A stretch of 64,000 nucleotides of DNA, from assembly GCA_020847985.1 (NCBI GenBank), contig JADLBC010000019.1, positions 23,095 through 87,094 on the forward strand. Direction: 5' to 3'. Source of the stretch: Dehalococcoidia bacterium (GTDB lineage: Bacteria; Chloroflexota; Dehalococcoidia; Tepidiformales; Tepidiformaceae). Position 1 is the stretch's first letter; each line of letters opens with the position of its first letter. Made by a program: the position numbers and the translations under genes. The notes below the pieces were generated by a model. The model saw nothing but the letters and a program-made list of their open reading frames with translations. It did not search any database and was not told the origin of the DNA. Below, one piece after another: positions 52,876-62,096 of the stretch.

Positions 52876-53202
52876 GCTCACCTCCCCGGGGGCCGCGCAC
52901 ACCCTACCAAACGGCGTCCCAATAATGCCGTTGTCCGTGTGAACGAACGGCCCGTTGGTGCCCGGGCGGGAACGAGATTCGACGAAACTCGCGTTCTATT
53001 CCGCGCACGCCCGATCGCGGGGCGCCTGGCGAGTCATGCCACCCCTTCGACGGCGATCGCGGTGATGCCGGCACGGGTCGCCCGGCCGGCGCCGGGTGCC
53101 GGCACCGCGAGTGACCGCCGTCGCAGGTCAGCCGCAAGAGCCTCCATCGAACGTAAGCGAGCACCTTGACGGGACCTGAACAACACATGGACGCTTTCGG
53201 AC

Positions 53203-54141
53203 ATGGAACACGAGTCACTGCCTCCCGGCGGCCTCAGAATCGCGCTCGTCCAGCGGCTCACCGGGGTTGGCGTGCACACGCTGCGTGCGTGGGAACGGCG
53301 CTACGGCGTACCGCGTCCGGCCCGCACCGAGGGTGGCCAGCGGCTGTACACCGTCGATGACGTGGACCTCGTGAAGCGCATGCACGGGCTCGCGGAGGCG
53401 GGCGTCGCCCTATCGCGCGCAGCCCAGACGGCCATCGCCGAGCACGCGGTCCGCCAGGCCACGCAGCCGGCGGATGGCGGCACGGCGCGGATTCGAACGC
53501 GCCTTCTGCAGGCACTCCTGCGTTTCGATGACCGCGCCGCCCACGCGGCATGGGCCGAGGCGCTCGAACGGCGCGACATCCTCGCCGTCTTCGACGAGGT
53601 CGCGGCGCCGGTGCTCGTCGACACCGGCGATGCCTGGCATGCCGGCCGCGTGACCGAGGCCCAGGAGCACTTCGCCTCGGGGTTCCTGCGCTCGCGCATC
53701 GACGCCCTGGCCCGGTCTGTGCACACGGTCGAGGGTGCGCCGCTGGTGCTGCTGGCGTGCGCCGAAAGCGAAGCGCACGAACTGGGCCTGTCGATGGTGA
53801 ACGTGCTCGTCCGCTACCAGGGGCTCGCGACGGTGTACCTCGGCGCGAATCTGCCCGCCGAGGCCCTGCTCTCCGCCGCGCGCGAACTACGCCCGGCACT
53901 CATCGGCCTGAGCGCATCCACGGACGCCGCCGCGGCATCCATCGGGGCGGTCGCGCGCCGCCTGCGGGAAGAGATTCCCGGCGCCGCCATCCTCGCCGGG
54001 GGCCGTGCCTTCCGCGAAGGCAGTGCGGCACCCGGCGAAGGCTTCGAGGTCGCCCCGCCGTCGTTGCGCCAGGCAGTCGAACGCATCGCACGCATCTGCC
54101 GCCCCATGGAACGCCCCCGGGCGAAGGAGGAAGCATCATGA
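53203..54141 (+). CDS. MerR-type regulator with B12-binding domain, CarH-like photoreceptor
   Basis: This 312-residue protein has a MerR winged helix at 11-80 (GVGVHTLRAWERRYGVPRPART). A helical bundle carries Trp145-His146 and Glu155-His156, matching W-x9-EH of CarH (Trp131/His132 and Glu141/His142 in Thermus). A B12-binding Rossmann domain carries E190-x-H192-xx-G195, so His192 is the expected lower cobalt ligand. CarH binds DNA in the dark with adenosylcobalamin and lets go in light. The gene overlaps the next by ATGA. Usual CarH targets (carotenoid genes, photolyase) are absent here, so the target is unknown. Confidence 0.88.
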   Translation: MEHESLPPGGLRIALVQRLTGVGVHTLRAWERRYGVPRPARTEGGQRLYTVDDVDLVKRMHGLAEAGVALSRAAQTAIAEHAVRQATQPADGGTARIRTRLLQALLRFDDRAAHAAWAEALERRDILAVFDEVAAPVLVDTGDAWHAGRVTEAQEHFASGFLRSRIDALARSVHTVEGAPLVLLACAESEAHELGLSMVNVLVRYQGLATVYLGANLPAEALLSAARELRPALIGLSASTDAAAASIGAVARRLREEIPGAAILAGGRAFREGSAAPGEGFEVAPPSLRQAVERIARICRPMERPRAKEEAS

Positions 54142-55028
54142 AAGTCTGCGTTGCCGGCGGCACCGGCCTGCTGGGACGGGCGATCGTCCCCGCACTGCTC
54201 GATGCCGGGCACGAAGTCGTGGTCCTGTCGCGTTCGAACCCGGCCACCGACCCCGTCGACCCGCGCGCGGGCTGGGTCCACGGCGATGTGACCGACCCCG
54301 GCGGACTGGTCGAGCCCCTTCGCGGCATGGACGCCGTCGTCGATGCCGTGCAGTTCCCCAAGTCACCCGTCGAGAACCCGCGCAAGGGGCTCACGTTCGA
54401 ACGGATCGACCTCGGGGGCACGAAGAACCTGGTCGATGCGGCGAAGGCCGCCGGCGTGCCGCGCTTCGTGGGCCTCAGCGGCGCGGGCGCGGCGGAGGAT
54501 GCGCGGTACCACTGGCTGCGCTTCAAGTGGCAGGAAGAGCGGCACATCCAGGGAAGCGGCCTGACCTACACCATCTTCCGGCCGAGCTGGATTTACGGCC
54601 CGCGCGACGTCTCGCTGAACCGGTTCCTGGGGTTCGCGAAGTTCCTGCCCTTCATCCCGGTCATCGGCGATGGGAAGACGCGACTGAATCCGCTGTTCGT
54701 TGGCGACCTTGGCCGGCATGTAGCGGCGGCGCTTTCACTGTCGAGCGCAGAGAACCGGCTGTTCGAAATCGGCGGGCCCGAGGTCCTGACCATGGACGAA
54801 ATCATCCGGACGGCGCTCGCCGCCAGGGGTAAGAAGCGATTCCTGCTGCACCAGCCGGCGTGGCTGATGAAGATGGTGGCTTCGGTGGCGCAGTTCGCCC
54901 CGGGCCGGCCGCTCACCCCGGACGCGATCGACTTCATCCTCATGGACCCTATCTCGGACACGGCCGGCCTCACGGCCACCTTCGGCCTGCCCCTGACGCC
55001 GCTCGCGGAGGCGCTGAGGACGTATTAG
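54138..55028 (+). CDS. NAD(P)-binding NmrA/NDUFA9-like protein
   Basis: This 296-residue protein begins MKVCVAGGTGLLGRAIVPALL, an atypical-SDR Rossmann start. It continues with GDVTDPGGLVEPLRGMDAVVDAVQ and FRPSWIYGPRD and lacks a clear YxxxK catalytic pair. It resembles complex-I NDUFA9-like or NmrA-type redox sensors. It is translated together with the CarH-like gene (ATGA), so it is probably a light-regulated partner or output, which is an inference. Confidence 0.85.
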   Translation: MKVCVAGGTGLLGRAIVPALLDAGHEVVVLSRSNPATDPVDPRAGWVHGDVTDPGGLVEPLRGMDAVVDAVQFPKSPVENPRKGLTFERIDLGGTKNLVDAAKAAGVPRFVGLSGAGAAEDARYHWLRFKWQEERHIQGSGLTYTIFRPSWIYGPRDVSLNRFLGFAKFLPFIPVIGDGKTRLNPLFVGDLGRHVAAALSLSSAENRLFEIGGPEVLTMDEIIRTALAARGKKRFLLHQPAWLMKMVASVAQFAPGRPLTPDAIDFILMDPISDTAGLTATFGLPLTPLAEALRTY

Positions 55029-55087
55029 GACCACGGAGTACGGAGAAGGCCCTATTGGACGCTTTCCGCTGCGTATAGTGTCTCGTC

Positions 55088-58024
55088 ATGGCTGACCCTG
55101 GCGACCGACACCAATCCGCGTCTCCGCCTGCCAGGCCGCCCGCGTTCGGCGCACCGCTCGTCGGCCGAACCGTCGAGCTTGGACGGGTCATCGAAGCCAC
55201 GCGGCGCGCGCGGCTTGGCGGGCCGGCGGTCGTGCTCCTCAGTGGCGAACCGGGCTGCGGAAAGTCGCGGCTGTTGCGGGAATCGGTGGGTCCGCTCAAT
55301 GGGGAGTGGGCGGTCGCGGAGGGCTACGCGCTCCCCGGTGGCGCCGTGCCGCCGTACTACGCCGTCGGTCGCGCGCTCCGCCGCCTCGCGCAATCGCACC
55401 CGGAGGCGCCGCTCGCCGCCGAAGTCGTGGCCTTGCTCACGGCCTCGCCCGGCCAGCAGGCGGCGGAAGCTGGCCTCACGGGCGATGCCGCCCGCATCCG
55501 GCTGTTCGACGCGCTCGCCGCATTCATCGACGCCGTGGCTGCGGTCGAACCCGTCGCCCTCGCCCTCGACGACATGCAGTGGGCCGGGAAGGACGACTGG
55601 GATGCGGTCGCGCACCTGGCACGCGCCGCCCGCGGCCCCTTCATCGCGGTCGTGGCCGCCCGCGAAGGGGGGCTCTGGGACCCCGGGTCGACCGCGGCGG
55701 CGGCGCTGACGGAGCTCAATCGCACGCGGGCGCTCACGGACGTACGCATCGGCCGGCTGGACGACGCCGCGGTCTCCGCGCTCGTGTCCGGCACCATCGG
55801 CGCCCACCCCGGACCGCGCCTGGAACGCATCGTCATCGAAGCGAGCGATGGGAACCCGTTCCTCGTCGAGGAGGTACTCGCGCACCTCCAACGCACGGGC
55901 GGGCTGCTCGAAGCCGGCGCTGCAAGCGAAACCGCCCGCGACGATGTTGGCGTGCCGCCGTCCATCACCCTCGCGGTGGCGCGCGCGCTGGATGCGATGA
56001 GCCCGGACACGTGCCGCGCGATCCGCCTCGGGGCGGTCGCCGGCCGCGCCTTCGATGCGACCGTGCTGGGTCCCGCGCTCACGTTCGAGGTGGCCCGCGA
56101 ACTGGCCGGCGCGGTCGCGGGCGAACTGGTGACTTCGACCGGCACGAATGCCTGGAGCTTCCGGCACGACCTGCTGCGCGAAGCCGTGATCTCCCTCATC
56201 GACCCCGCCGCTCTCGTCGACTTGCACGCCACGCTGGCAGGAAGCTACGAATCTGAGGCCGGGGCGGCCACCGCTCCATTCGCGCGAATCGCGGCGCTGG
56301 CCTATCACCGGCTCCATGCGCGCCAGTACGCGGGTGCCGTGCAGGCCGCGCTGGAGGCATCGGCGGCCGCCGCGGCGGCGTTCGCCCCCGAGGACGCCGT
56401 CGCGCTGGCCCGATCGGCGGTGGCGGCCGCCGGGCACCTGCCGGCCGGCGACCCCGGCTCGCCCGACCTGCAGCGGACGGCCCTGGCACGGCTTGCCGAT
56501 GCGCAGCTGGATGCCGGGCACCTGGACGACGCCGAGCGCACCTTCGAACGGCTCGTTGCGTCGGCCGCCGCGGTGGGTGATGCCCGCATGGAGGGATGGG
56601 CGTGGCTCCGCCTGGGCATGGCCGCGCGCCGCCGCGAGGACCACGAACGGGCCGTTAGCGCTCTCGGGCGGGCGCTCTCGGCGTCGGAGGGCATCCCCGG
56701 GCAGGGTCCGCTCGCCGGGCGCGCGCTGGTGGAGCTGGCGTCCATCGCGGGGCTCTCGACCGCCCGCTACGGCTCGGCCGAGGAGTACGCGAACCGCGCC
56801 GTCGCGCTCGCTCGCAGCCTCGGGGACGGCGCCCTCGAGGCCGAGGCCCTCGTCGCGCTGGCGAACAGCCGGACGCGATCGGAAGGCCCGCACCCGGCGA
56901 GGCCGATCCTGGAAGCGGCACTCGCCCGCGCGGAGGCATCGAACCAGCCCGGGCTCGCGGCGGAGACGGCAGCCGCGCTCTCGAACAGCCACTACTGGAC
57001 CGGCGAATTGCGTGCGGCGGAACGCTTCGGGCGGAAGCGATTGCAGGTGGCGACGGCCGCGCACGACGTCTTCGGGCTGCGGCACGCGCACTCGTGGCTC
57101 GCGCTCCTCGCCACCTCACGCGGCGACTGGGAGGAGGCGCGGACGCTGCTCGCAGAGGCCGAGCCGGTCCTCGCCCGGCTCACGTCGCCCGAGCCGATCG
57201 GGTTCATCCACGTCGTGCGGGCGTTCATCGAACACCGCAGCGGAAACGATGAGGCGGCCCGCGCGGAGATCACGCTGGCCCTCGAACTCCTGGACCCGCT
57301 TGGGGACGGCACCCTGCTCTGGTATGGCGGCCTCGCCGCGCTCATCCTCGTCCACGCCGGCCGGCCCGCGCAGGCACGGGAGCAGGCGGAGTTGCAGGAG
57401 ACGCGGCTCCGGGAAGTGCCTCCCTCGGCGCTGCCGGCCCGTTCCGCGCGCGCGGCATTGGGCCTCGCGTACGCGGCGTTGGGCGACGCACGGAGCGCGG
57501 CGCGCCATTGCGAAACCCTGCGGCCGTACCTCGATGACTACCACTGGACGCCCGTCCGCCGCACGCTCGCCGCCGCCGCGGCCCTCGCCGGCGACAGCGG
57601 AGGGGCCATTGCCCTCCTGCAGGAGGCGGAGGCGATCGCGCGCCGCGAGGGGCTGCAGCCCGATCTGGGGCTGGTCCTCCTTGAGCGCGGACAGCTCATG
57701 TCCCCGGGCCCGGAACGCCACCGAGTGCTTGAGGAGGCGGCGGAGGTGCTGACCGCGCTCGGGATGCGGCGCGAAGCCGCCATCGCCTCCGCGGCGCTCC
57801 CACCGCGCGGCCGGGCAATCCTCCCCGGCGGTCTCTCGGCACGGGAAGCCGAGGTCCTCCGGCTGGTGGCGATGGGCCGCAGCAACCGCGAAGCCGCCGC
57901 CGAACTCGTGATCAGCGAACGCACGGTGGTAAACCACCTCTCCCACATCTTCGACAAGCTGGGGGTCGAGAACCGGGCTGGCGCCGCCGCCTTCGCCGTG
58001 CGCCACGGGCTCCTCGACGAGTAG
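55088..58024 (+). CDS. Large AAA-LuxR (LAL/MalT-like) transcriptional regulator
   Basis: This 978-residue protein has an N-terminal NTPase with Walker A GEPGCGKS (53-60) and Walker [12 protein letters not shown] (near 155-165). A helical sensor region includes ALAL-type TPR-like repeats (residues 400-880). A C-terminal LuxR helix-turn-helix is [22 protein letters not shown] (about 916-937) with [16 protein letters not shown] proteins turn on genes when a ligand binds the repeat region. No inducer can be read from the sequence. It stands alone, 59 bases after the NmrA-like gene. Confidence 0.92.
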   Translation: MADPGDRHQSASPPARPPAFGAPLVGRTVELGRVIEATRRARLGGPAVVLLSGEPGCGKSRLLRESVGPLNGEWAVAEGYALPGGAVPPYYAVGRALRRLAQSHPEAPLAAEVVALLTASPGQQAAEAGLTGDAARIRLFDALAAFIDAVAAVEPVALALDDMQWAGKDDWDAVAHLARAARGPFIAVVAAREGGLWDPGSTAAAALTELNRTRALTDVRIGRLDDAAVSALVSGTIGAHPGPRLERIVIEASDGNPFLVEEVLAHLQRTGGLLEAGAASETARDDVGVPPSITLAVARALDAMSPDTCRAIRLGAVAGRAFDATVLGPALTFEVARELAGAVAGELVTSTGTNAWSFRHDLLREAVISLIDPAALVDLHATLAGSYESEAGAATAPFARIAALAYHRLHARQYAGAVQAALEASAAAAAAFAPEDAVALARSAVAAAGHLPAGDPGSPDLQRTALARLADAQLDAGHLDDAERTFERLVASAAAVGDARMEGWAWLRLGMAARRREDHERAVSALGRALSASEGIPGQGPLAGRALVELASIAGLSTARYGSAEEYANRAVALARSLGDGALEAEALVALANSRTRSEGPHPARPILEAALARAEASNQPGLAAETAAALSNSHYWTGELRAAERFGRKRLQVATAAHDVFGLRHAHSWLALLATSRGDWEEARTLLAEAEPVLARLTSPEPIGFIHVVRAFIEHRSGNDEAARAEITLALELLDPLGDGTLLWYGGLAALILVHAGRPAQAREQAELQETRLREVPPSALPARSARAALGLAYAALGDARSAARHCETLRPYLDDYHWTPVRRTLAAAAALAGDSGGAIALLQEAEAIARREGLQPDLGLVLLERGQLMSPGPERHRVLEEAAEVLTALGMRREAAIASAALPPRGRAILPGGLSAREAEVLRLVAMGRSNREAAAELVISERTVVNHLSHIFDKLGVENRAGAAAFAVRHGLLDE

Positions 58025-58154
58025 TACGAAACTACCAGCGCGCCCGCGCACGGCAAGTTCGCGAAATGAGACGTTCCTTCGATGTGCGGCCCAACCAGGC
58101 CCGGCATGCTGCTTTCGCCCGGCCAACCCGGGACGCAAGACACGGAGTTACACG

Positions 58155-58508
58155 ATGCCAAAGCCCGAACTGAAGCGGTTCACCAACGCCGACGAGCAGC
58201 GCGAGTTCCCCAGGGGGCACGCCGACATGGTCCACATCGCCGGGGGCACGGTCGGCCGCCTCTCCTTCGAGCCCGGCTGGCGCTGGTCGGAGCACGTCAA
58301 GCCGATCGCGGGCACCGAGCTGTGCGAAGCGCCGCACTTCCAGTACCACCTCAGCGGCGTCCTCCACATCGTGAACGACGACGGGTCCGAGTTCGATGCG
58401 AAGACCGGCGATGTGACGAGCCTCCCCACACATCACGACGCCTGGGTGGTCGGCGACGAGCCCGTGGTCGTGGTCGACTGGGCGGGCGCGACCCGGTACG
58501 CGCAGTAG
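58155..58508 (+). CDS. Cupin-domain protein
   Basis: In this 117-residue protein, a single cupin fold runs from GRLSFEPGWRWSEHVKPIAGTELCEA-type sequence to GDVTSLPTHHDAWVVGDEPVV. His residues at H47, H61, H65 and in the HH pair near 98 could bind a metal. The ligand or reaction is unknown. It lies 130 bases after the LuxR gene. Confidence 0.8.
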   Translation: MPKPELKRFTNADEQREFPRGHADMVHIAGGTVGRLSFEPGWRWSEHVKPIAGTELCEAPHFQYHLSGVLHIVNDDGSEFDAKTGDVTSLPTHHDAWVVGDEPVVVVDWAGATRYAQ

Positions 58509-58624
58509 CCCTGCCGGGCCGCAGCGGAGGCCGCGCGCGTGCCGCGGCCTTTGGCTCGCTCGCACCCGAAGGCCCGTCTCGGCGGGGGTTGCCGGAACAT
58601 TGGCGCCGCTCGTGGCGCCGCGGT

Positions 58625-59647
58625 CTACTCCGTCTTGAACGGTCCAGGCGGCGCATCCGACGCCCCCGCCCACGCACCCCAGCAGGCGGCCGTGCCATCC
58701 CGCCGGATGCCGCAGGTCCTCGCAAATCCCGCGGAGATGGTCACGAAGGGACCTGGCGGGATACGGCCCTCGCTCAGGAAGTGGCCGTTCACGACCGAGC
58801 CAGAGGTATGGTTGAAGCCCCAGCACTCCACGGTGTCGTCAGGGCGGATACCGCAGGCATGGTCTGAGCCCGCGGCGACCATCCTGAACACGCCCGCGGG
58901 GGACTCGGTCTGTCCGCTGGTGTTGCTCCCCCAGCATTCCAGGTGTCCGTCCGGCCGGAGCCCGCAGTTAAAGGAGCCACCGGCGCTGATGCTTGCGAAC
59001 ACTCCGGCGGGCGCGTCCGTCTGTCCGCTCCAATTCAGGCCCCAGCACGTGAGCTCGCCGCTGAGGCGCAGCGCGCAAGTGTGGGAAGTGCCGGCGGCGA
59101 CCGCCTGGAACTGGCCGGCCGGCGGACTGGATTGGCCATGTTCATTCGCGCCCCAGCATCTGATAGTCCCGGCGGCCTCCACGCCGCAGCTGTGCGTGTA
59201 GCCGGCGCTCACGCTCCGAAATGCGCCTGCAGGAGGCGTCGATTGGCCCCCGTCAAAGACCGTGCAGGGGCCAAAGGGCACGCAGCTGAAGCTTTCGTTC
59301 GCGCCCCAACAGGCGAGGGTGCCGTCTTCACGCACGCCGCAGGTATGAAACGTCCCTGCGTCCAGGGCGACGAACCAGCCCTCGGGCGCCACCGCCTGGC
59401 CCCAGTAGTGGGTGAAGCAGGGAGAGCCGGACCACGGAGGGCAATCCAACTCCTCGTTGGAACCCCAGCAGGCGAGCGTTCCGTTGCCGCGAATGGCGCA
59501 GGCGTGATCCCACCCGGCGCTGATGAACGGAGCGGGCGAAAGCAGAATCGCCGGACCCGGCCACTTTTCGCCCGGGTGCTCATCCCCGCACCGAGTTACG
59601 AACGCCCCGATCAGCAGCACGATGGCGGAAGCCAGCGAAGCCTTCAT
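58625..59647 (-). CDS. RCC1-like repeat lipoprotein (seven repeats)
   Basis: This 340-residue protein has a signal peptide (residues 1-20) ending FVTRC, a possible lipobox. The body is seven repeats of about 40-50 residues, each with the pattern H-x-CG/A-x-R-x(4-6)-L-x-CWG. Examples are HACAIRGNGTLACWG, HTCGVREDGTLACWG and HACGIRPDDTVECWG. They would fold as an RCC1/BLIP-II beta-propeller at the cell surface, with paired cysteines bridging each blade. Function is unknown; such proteins bind other proteins. Confidence 0.82.
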   Translation of the reverse strand: MKASLASAIVLLIGAFVTRCGDEHPGEKWPGPAILLSPAPFISAGWDHACAIRGNGTLACWGSNEELDCPPWSGSPCFTHYWGQAVAPEGWFVALDAGTFHTCGVREDGTLACWGANESFSCVPFGPCTVFDGGQSTPPAGAFRSVSAGYTHSCGVEAAGTIRCWGANEHGQSSPPAGQFQAVAAGTSHTCALRLSGELTCWGLNWSGQTDAPAGVFASISAGGSFNCGLRPDGHLECWGSNTSGQTESPAGVFRMVAAGSDHACGIRPDDTVECWGFNHTSGSVVNGHFLSEGRIPPGPFVTISAGFARTCGIRRDGTAACWGAWAGASDAPPGPFKTE

Positions 59648-59805
59648 GCGTCCCGATCGTGCCCGGTGACCGGACCCGGTTCGCGGTCCGGAAGGGCCGG
59701 TGTTCGAGGCTGTTCGGCGCCGTTTGAAGGGCTATGAACTTCCGGCCCTCCGGGCGCATCCTCCCGGCCGTCGGAGCAGGTCGCCGAATGCCCTAGAATC
59801 TGGGC

Positions 59806-60198
59806 ATGAACGAAGCGCAGCCGGCCGTGCCTTCCACTTCGCTCGGCGAATTGGAGAGCTTCGTTCTCTCTGCCCTCTGGGGGAAGGGAGAACTCTCGAC
59901 CCCCGATGTCTTTACCGAAGTTGGCGTCCCGCGGGGGCTCGCCTACACGACCATCCTGACCGTCCTGCAGCGGCTCCACCGCAAAGGTCTCGTGAATCGG
60001 AAGGCGTCCGGCAAGTCGCACCTGTACTCGCCGGCGCTAACCCGCGAACAGTTTTCAGAGCGGCGCGGCGAGGTGCTCGCCGCGGCCATGGTGAAGCTTG
60101 GGAGTGCCGGTCTCTCGGCATTCCTCTCCGAAGCCGATCGCCTCGACCCGGAATTCATGGCTCAACTGCGCGCGCAACTCGAGGAGCACCGGACATGA
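59806..60198 (+). CDS. BlaI/MecI/CopY-family repressor
   Basis: This 130-residue protein starts at ATG 59806. The winged helix is at about 12-80 (LGELESFVLSALWGKGELSTPDVF, AYTTILTVLQRLHRKGLVNRKA). The C-terminal helices for dimerisation and cleavage control are present. The family binds TACA-type palindromes and is released by proteolysis (BlaI/MecI) or by copper (CopY). The ATGA overlap with a membrane M56 peptidase favours proteolytic control, while the neighbours favour copper. Confidence 0.9.
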   Translation: MNEAQPAVPSTSLGELESFVLSALWGKGELSTPDVFTEVGVPRGLAYTTILTVLQRLHRKGLVNRKASGKSHLYSPALTREQFSERRGEVLAAAMVKLGSAGLSAFLSEADRLDPEFMAQLRAQLEEHRT

Positions 60199-61013
60199 GC
60201 CGTGCCAGTCGGCTGGCGCTCGCTGTCCTGGTGCTCGCGCTCATCGTGGCGCCATTGCTGACCCTTCATCCGGCGCTTGCCCACCTGTACGAGGCCGGCC
60301 TCGGCGGGCTACGCAGGGAGGCATCCCACCCGCAGGTCGTTGCCCTCAGCGCCCTGACGATCATTTCCGTCCTTCCGGCGACGGCCTTCCTCATCTTTCT
60401 GTTCAGGGCTACCCGCTGCCAGGCGGAACTGCGACTGCTGCTCGGTTCGAGTCGGCCGGCCAGACTGGGCGGCCTGCCCTACCGGGTGCTCCCATCGCAA
60501 TCGATCACCGTGTTCACGGCCGGTGTGTTCCGGCCGGTGGTGTTTGTGAGTGCCGGAGCGGAAAGCGCTCTCAGCACGGCAGAGCTCCAGGCCGCCCTTC
60601 TTCACGAACTTGCGCACCAGCGCCACCGCGATGTGCTCTGGGGCCTGGTCCTCCGCGCCGTGGGGAGGGCGTTCGCATTCCTGCCGCATGCCAGAGCACT
60701 CGTTCAACGAGCATCGCTGCACGCGGAGTGCCAGGCGGACGAGTTCGCGCTTCGGGGCGGAGCGCGCCGTACCGACCTCTTCGAGGCGATCGCCGCATCG
60801 TCCGCCACGCCGCCTCGCCTTGCCTCAGCAGGTATCGCGGATGCCGCCGTGGAACTCCGGCTCGTGCGGCTGGTGCATCCGGAGACGCCCATCCCCGCGC
60901 AGCCCACGCGGGGCTTCGTCGCCCTTGCCGCGGCGATGGCGCTGCCAGCGATTCTCGCCCACGTGATCGCGGTCGCTGCCGCGGCCTGCACACTGAACCT
61001 CGTCCAGGCTTGA
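60195..61013 (+). CDS. BlaR1-like M56-family membrane peptidase
   Basis: In this 272-residue protein, hydrophobic segments at about 5-22, 50-70 and 248-268 anchor it in the membrane. The zinc site HELAH (137-141) lies in a LQAALLHELAHQRHRDVLWG segment, as in M56 peptidases, with a more distant ECQADEFAL. BlaR1 cleaves BlaI on sensing a signal, but this protein lacks the penicillin-binding sensor domain, so its trigger must be different. The start overlaps the repressor's stop. Confidence 0.85.
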   Translation: MSRASRLALAVLVLALIVAPLLTLHPALAHLYEAGLGGLRREASHPQVVALSALTIISVLPATAFLIFLFRATRCQAELRLLLGSSRPARLGGLPYRVLPSQSITVFTAGVFRPVVFVSAGAESALSTAELQAALLHELAHQRHRDVLWGLVLRAVGRAFAFLPHARALVQRASLHAECQADEFALRGGARRTDLFEAIAASSATPPRLASAGIADAAVELRLVRLVHPETPIPAQPTRGFVALAAAMALPAILAHVIAVAAAACTLNLVQA

Positions 61014-61071
61014 ATCACGGAATACCCGGATCGGCCGGCATAGGAAGCGAACCAGCCTGACGTCCCTCACG

Positions 61072-61120
61072 CGAACGGTGCGTGCCGTCGCGTTCGAGGC
61101 AAACCAACCCGCACCGTTCG
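61072..61120. terminator. Long-armed inverted repeat between convergent genes
   Basis: CGAACGGTGCG (61072-61082) and CGCACCGTTCG (61110-61120) are perfect 11-base inverted arms around a 27-base loop. They lie between the stop of the M56 gene (61013) and the stop of the 2Fe-2S/YHS gene (61215), so they may end either transcript. No T-tract follows. Confidence 0.4.
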
Positions 61121-61214
61121 GCCGCTGCCGGGATGGGCCTTCTGCAGCAGACCTACGGTCCCGCTGGTGGCTATACCGGTCGTTCAGGAGGCATGCGACG
61201 CGGCCACACGCCGG

Positions 61215-61847
61215 TCAGCTGGTCATTGCGAATTGCGCCGGGTTCGCCAGGAACTGCTTCTTGCAGGAGGGTGCGCAGAAAGCGATGACGCGGCCACCAT
61301 ATTCGACGGTGTGCTTCGCGGTTGCGGGATCGACATCCATCAGGCACACGGGGTCGAGCCGATCGAGGCCGTCGCCATCGTCCTCGCCGGGCGCGCTCAT
61401 TGGCAGCCAGTCGTCTTCGGGCGGCGCCAGGTAGCGGTCGTAAACATGCCCCCGGAGGTCATCCGGTGGGGGCAGCACCTTCCCAGCAGCGAGCATCTCC
61501 TCGGCGTAATCGAAGACCTTCGGGATGAGGTCCGCCGAATTGAGGTCCTTGAACCAGATCGATCGCCCGTGCAGTTGCAGCATGGCGTTGTTGCCGGCGA
61601 TACACGGCCCGAGGCAACCGCTGAATGTGAGATGCAGCCGGTTCCGAATCCCGCGTCGCTCCCACTCGTCCGACCACAACTGGTTCTCGAAGGGCATGCG
61701 CCCTTTCTCTTCCCACCCACAGCAGCAGCTGCCGTTCTCCTTCGCACAGACGAACAAGTTCCCGCCGACGCGGACAACGCGATAGTCCTCACCGCGTGCG
61801 TTGACGCGAACCGTGGACAGGGGCCGGCGCCCATTGGCTTCGTTCAC
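61215..61847 (-). CDS. Thioredoxin-like 2Fe-2S ferredoxin fused to a YHS metal-binding domain
   Basis: This protein has 210 residues from GTG 61847 (GAGGG seven bases upstream); an ATG at 61868 is an alternative. Residues 20-110 carry Cys34, a Cys41-43 triplet and Cys78/Cys82 (FVCAKENGSCCCGW and GCLGPC), the pattern of thioredoxin-like [2Fe-2S] ferredoxins. Residues 164-207 form a YHS domain with DPVCLM (Cys168) and FCAPSCKKQF (Cys191, Cys195), often linked to copper or other soft metals. A 50-residue linker joins them. Fusion of the two is unusual. It is divergent from the small membrane protein gene. Confidence 0.85.
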   Translation of the reverse strand: MNEANGRRPLSTVRVNARGEDYRVVRVGGNLFVCAKENGSCCCGWEEKGRMPFENQLWSDEWERRGIRNRLHLTFSGCLGPCIAGNNAMLQLHGRSIWFKDLNSADLIPKVFDYAEEMLAAGKVLPPPDDLRGHVYDRYLAPPEDDWLPMSAPGEDDGDGLDRLDPVCLMDVDPATAKHTVEYGGRVIAFCAPSCKKQFLANPAQFAMTS

Positions 61848-62023
61848 GTGTATCCCTCGCGCAATCATGACCGGTTGTCGCTGCCCGGATCCAGTTCGAG
61901 GTTCGGCGTTCACATGGAGGGAAGCGGGAACCCGCTGTCCGTTGCGGCGGACCGCGGTCGTTGACGCTTCCTTTCCAGCGGCCTCCCTCGCCTGCCGCCC
62001 TGGCCCTGATGGTCCATTCAGCC

Positions 62024-62037
62024 GGACCGATCGGTCC
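62024..62037. promoter_or_regulatory. 14-base perfect palindrome in the divergent promoter region
   Basis: GGACCGATCGGTCC is fully symmetric. It lies between the divergent 2Fe-2S/YHS gene (start 61847) and the small membrane protein gene (62097), and next to a -35-like TTGGAC (62038-62043). The ten-base core ACCGATCGGT also occurs at 51047-51056. The binding protein is not identified. Confidence 0.5.
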
Positions 62038-62076
62038 TTGGACCGGGTACCGGGGCGGACGACTCTGTGATCATCC

Positions 62077-62093
62077 TACGACAGGTGATAGTA
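62077..62093 (+). promoter_or_regulatory. Operator-like site 1 (TACGACAGGTGATAGTA)
   Basis: This 17-base site differs at only two positions from site 2 at 63091-63107. The TAC-x9-AGTA arms resemble the BlaI/MecI box (ACTACA-N2-TGTAGT) with the second half altered. It lies directly upstream of the GTG at 62097 and contains its likely Shine-Dalgarno (AGGTGA, 62083-62088). A repressor here would block the small membrane protein and the genes after it. Confidence 0.6.
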
Positions 62094-62096
62094 GAA

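Noticed and set aside
55052..57091. 679-codon open frame antisense to the LuxR regulator
   Set aside because: Composition is that of a shadow frame; the plus strand has P-loop, Walker B and LuxR motifs in one frame.
58021..58035. Inverted repeat GTAGTACGAAACTAC as a third BlaI-type operator
   Set aside because: It overlaps the LuxR stop codon, has only five-base arms, and does not match the core shared by the two sites in the metal cluster.
61082..61288. Small plus-strand gene between the M56 and 2Fe-2S/YHS genes
   Set aside because: It overlaps the well-supported 2Fe-2S/YHS gene on the other strand and its product is Arg/Ser-rich without a ribosome site.
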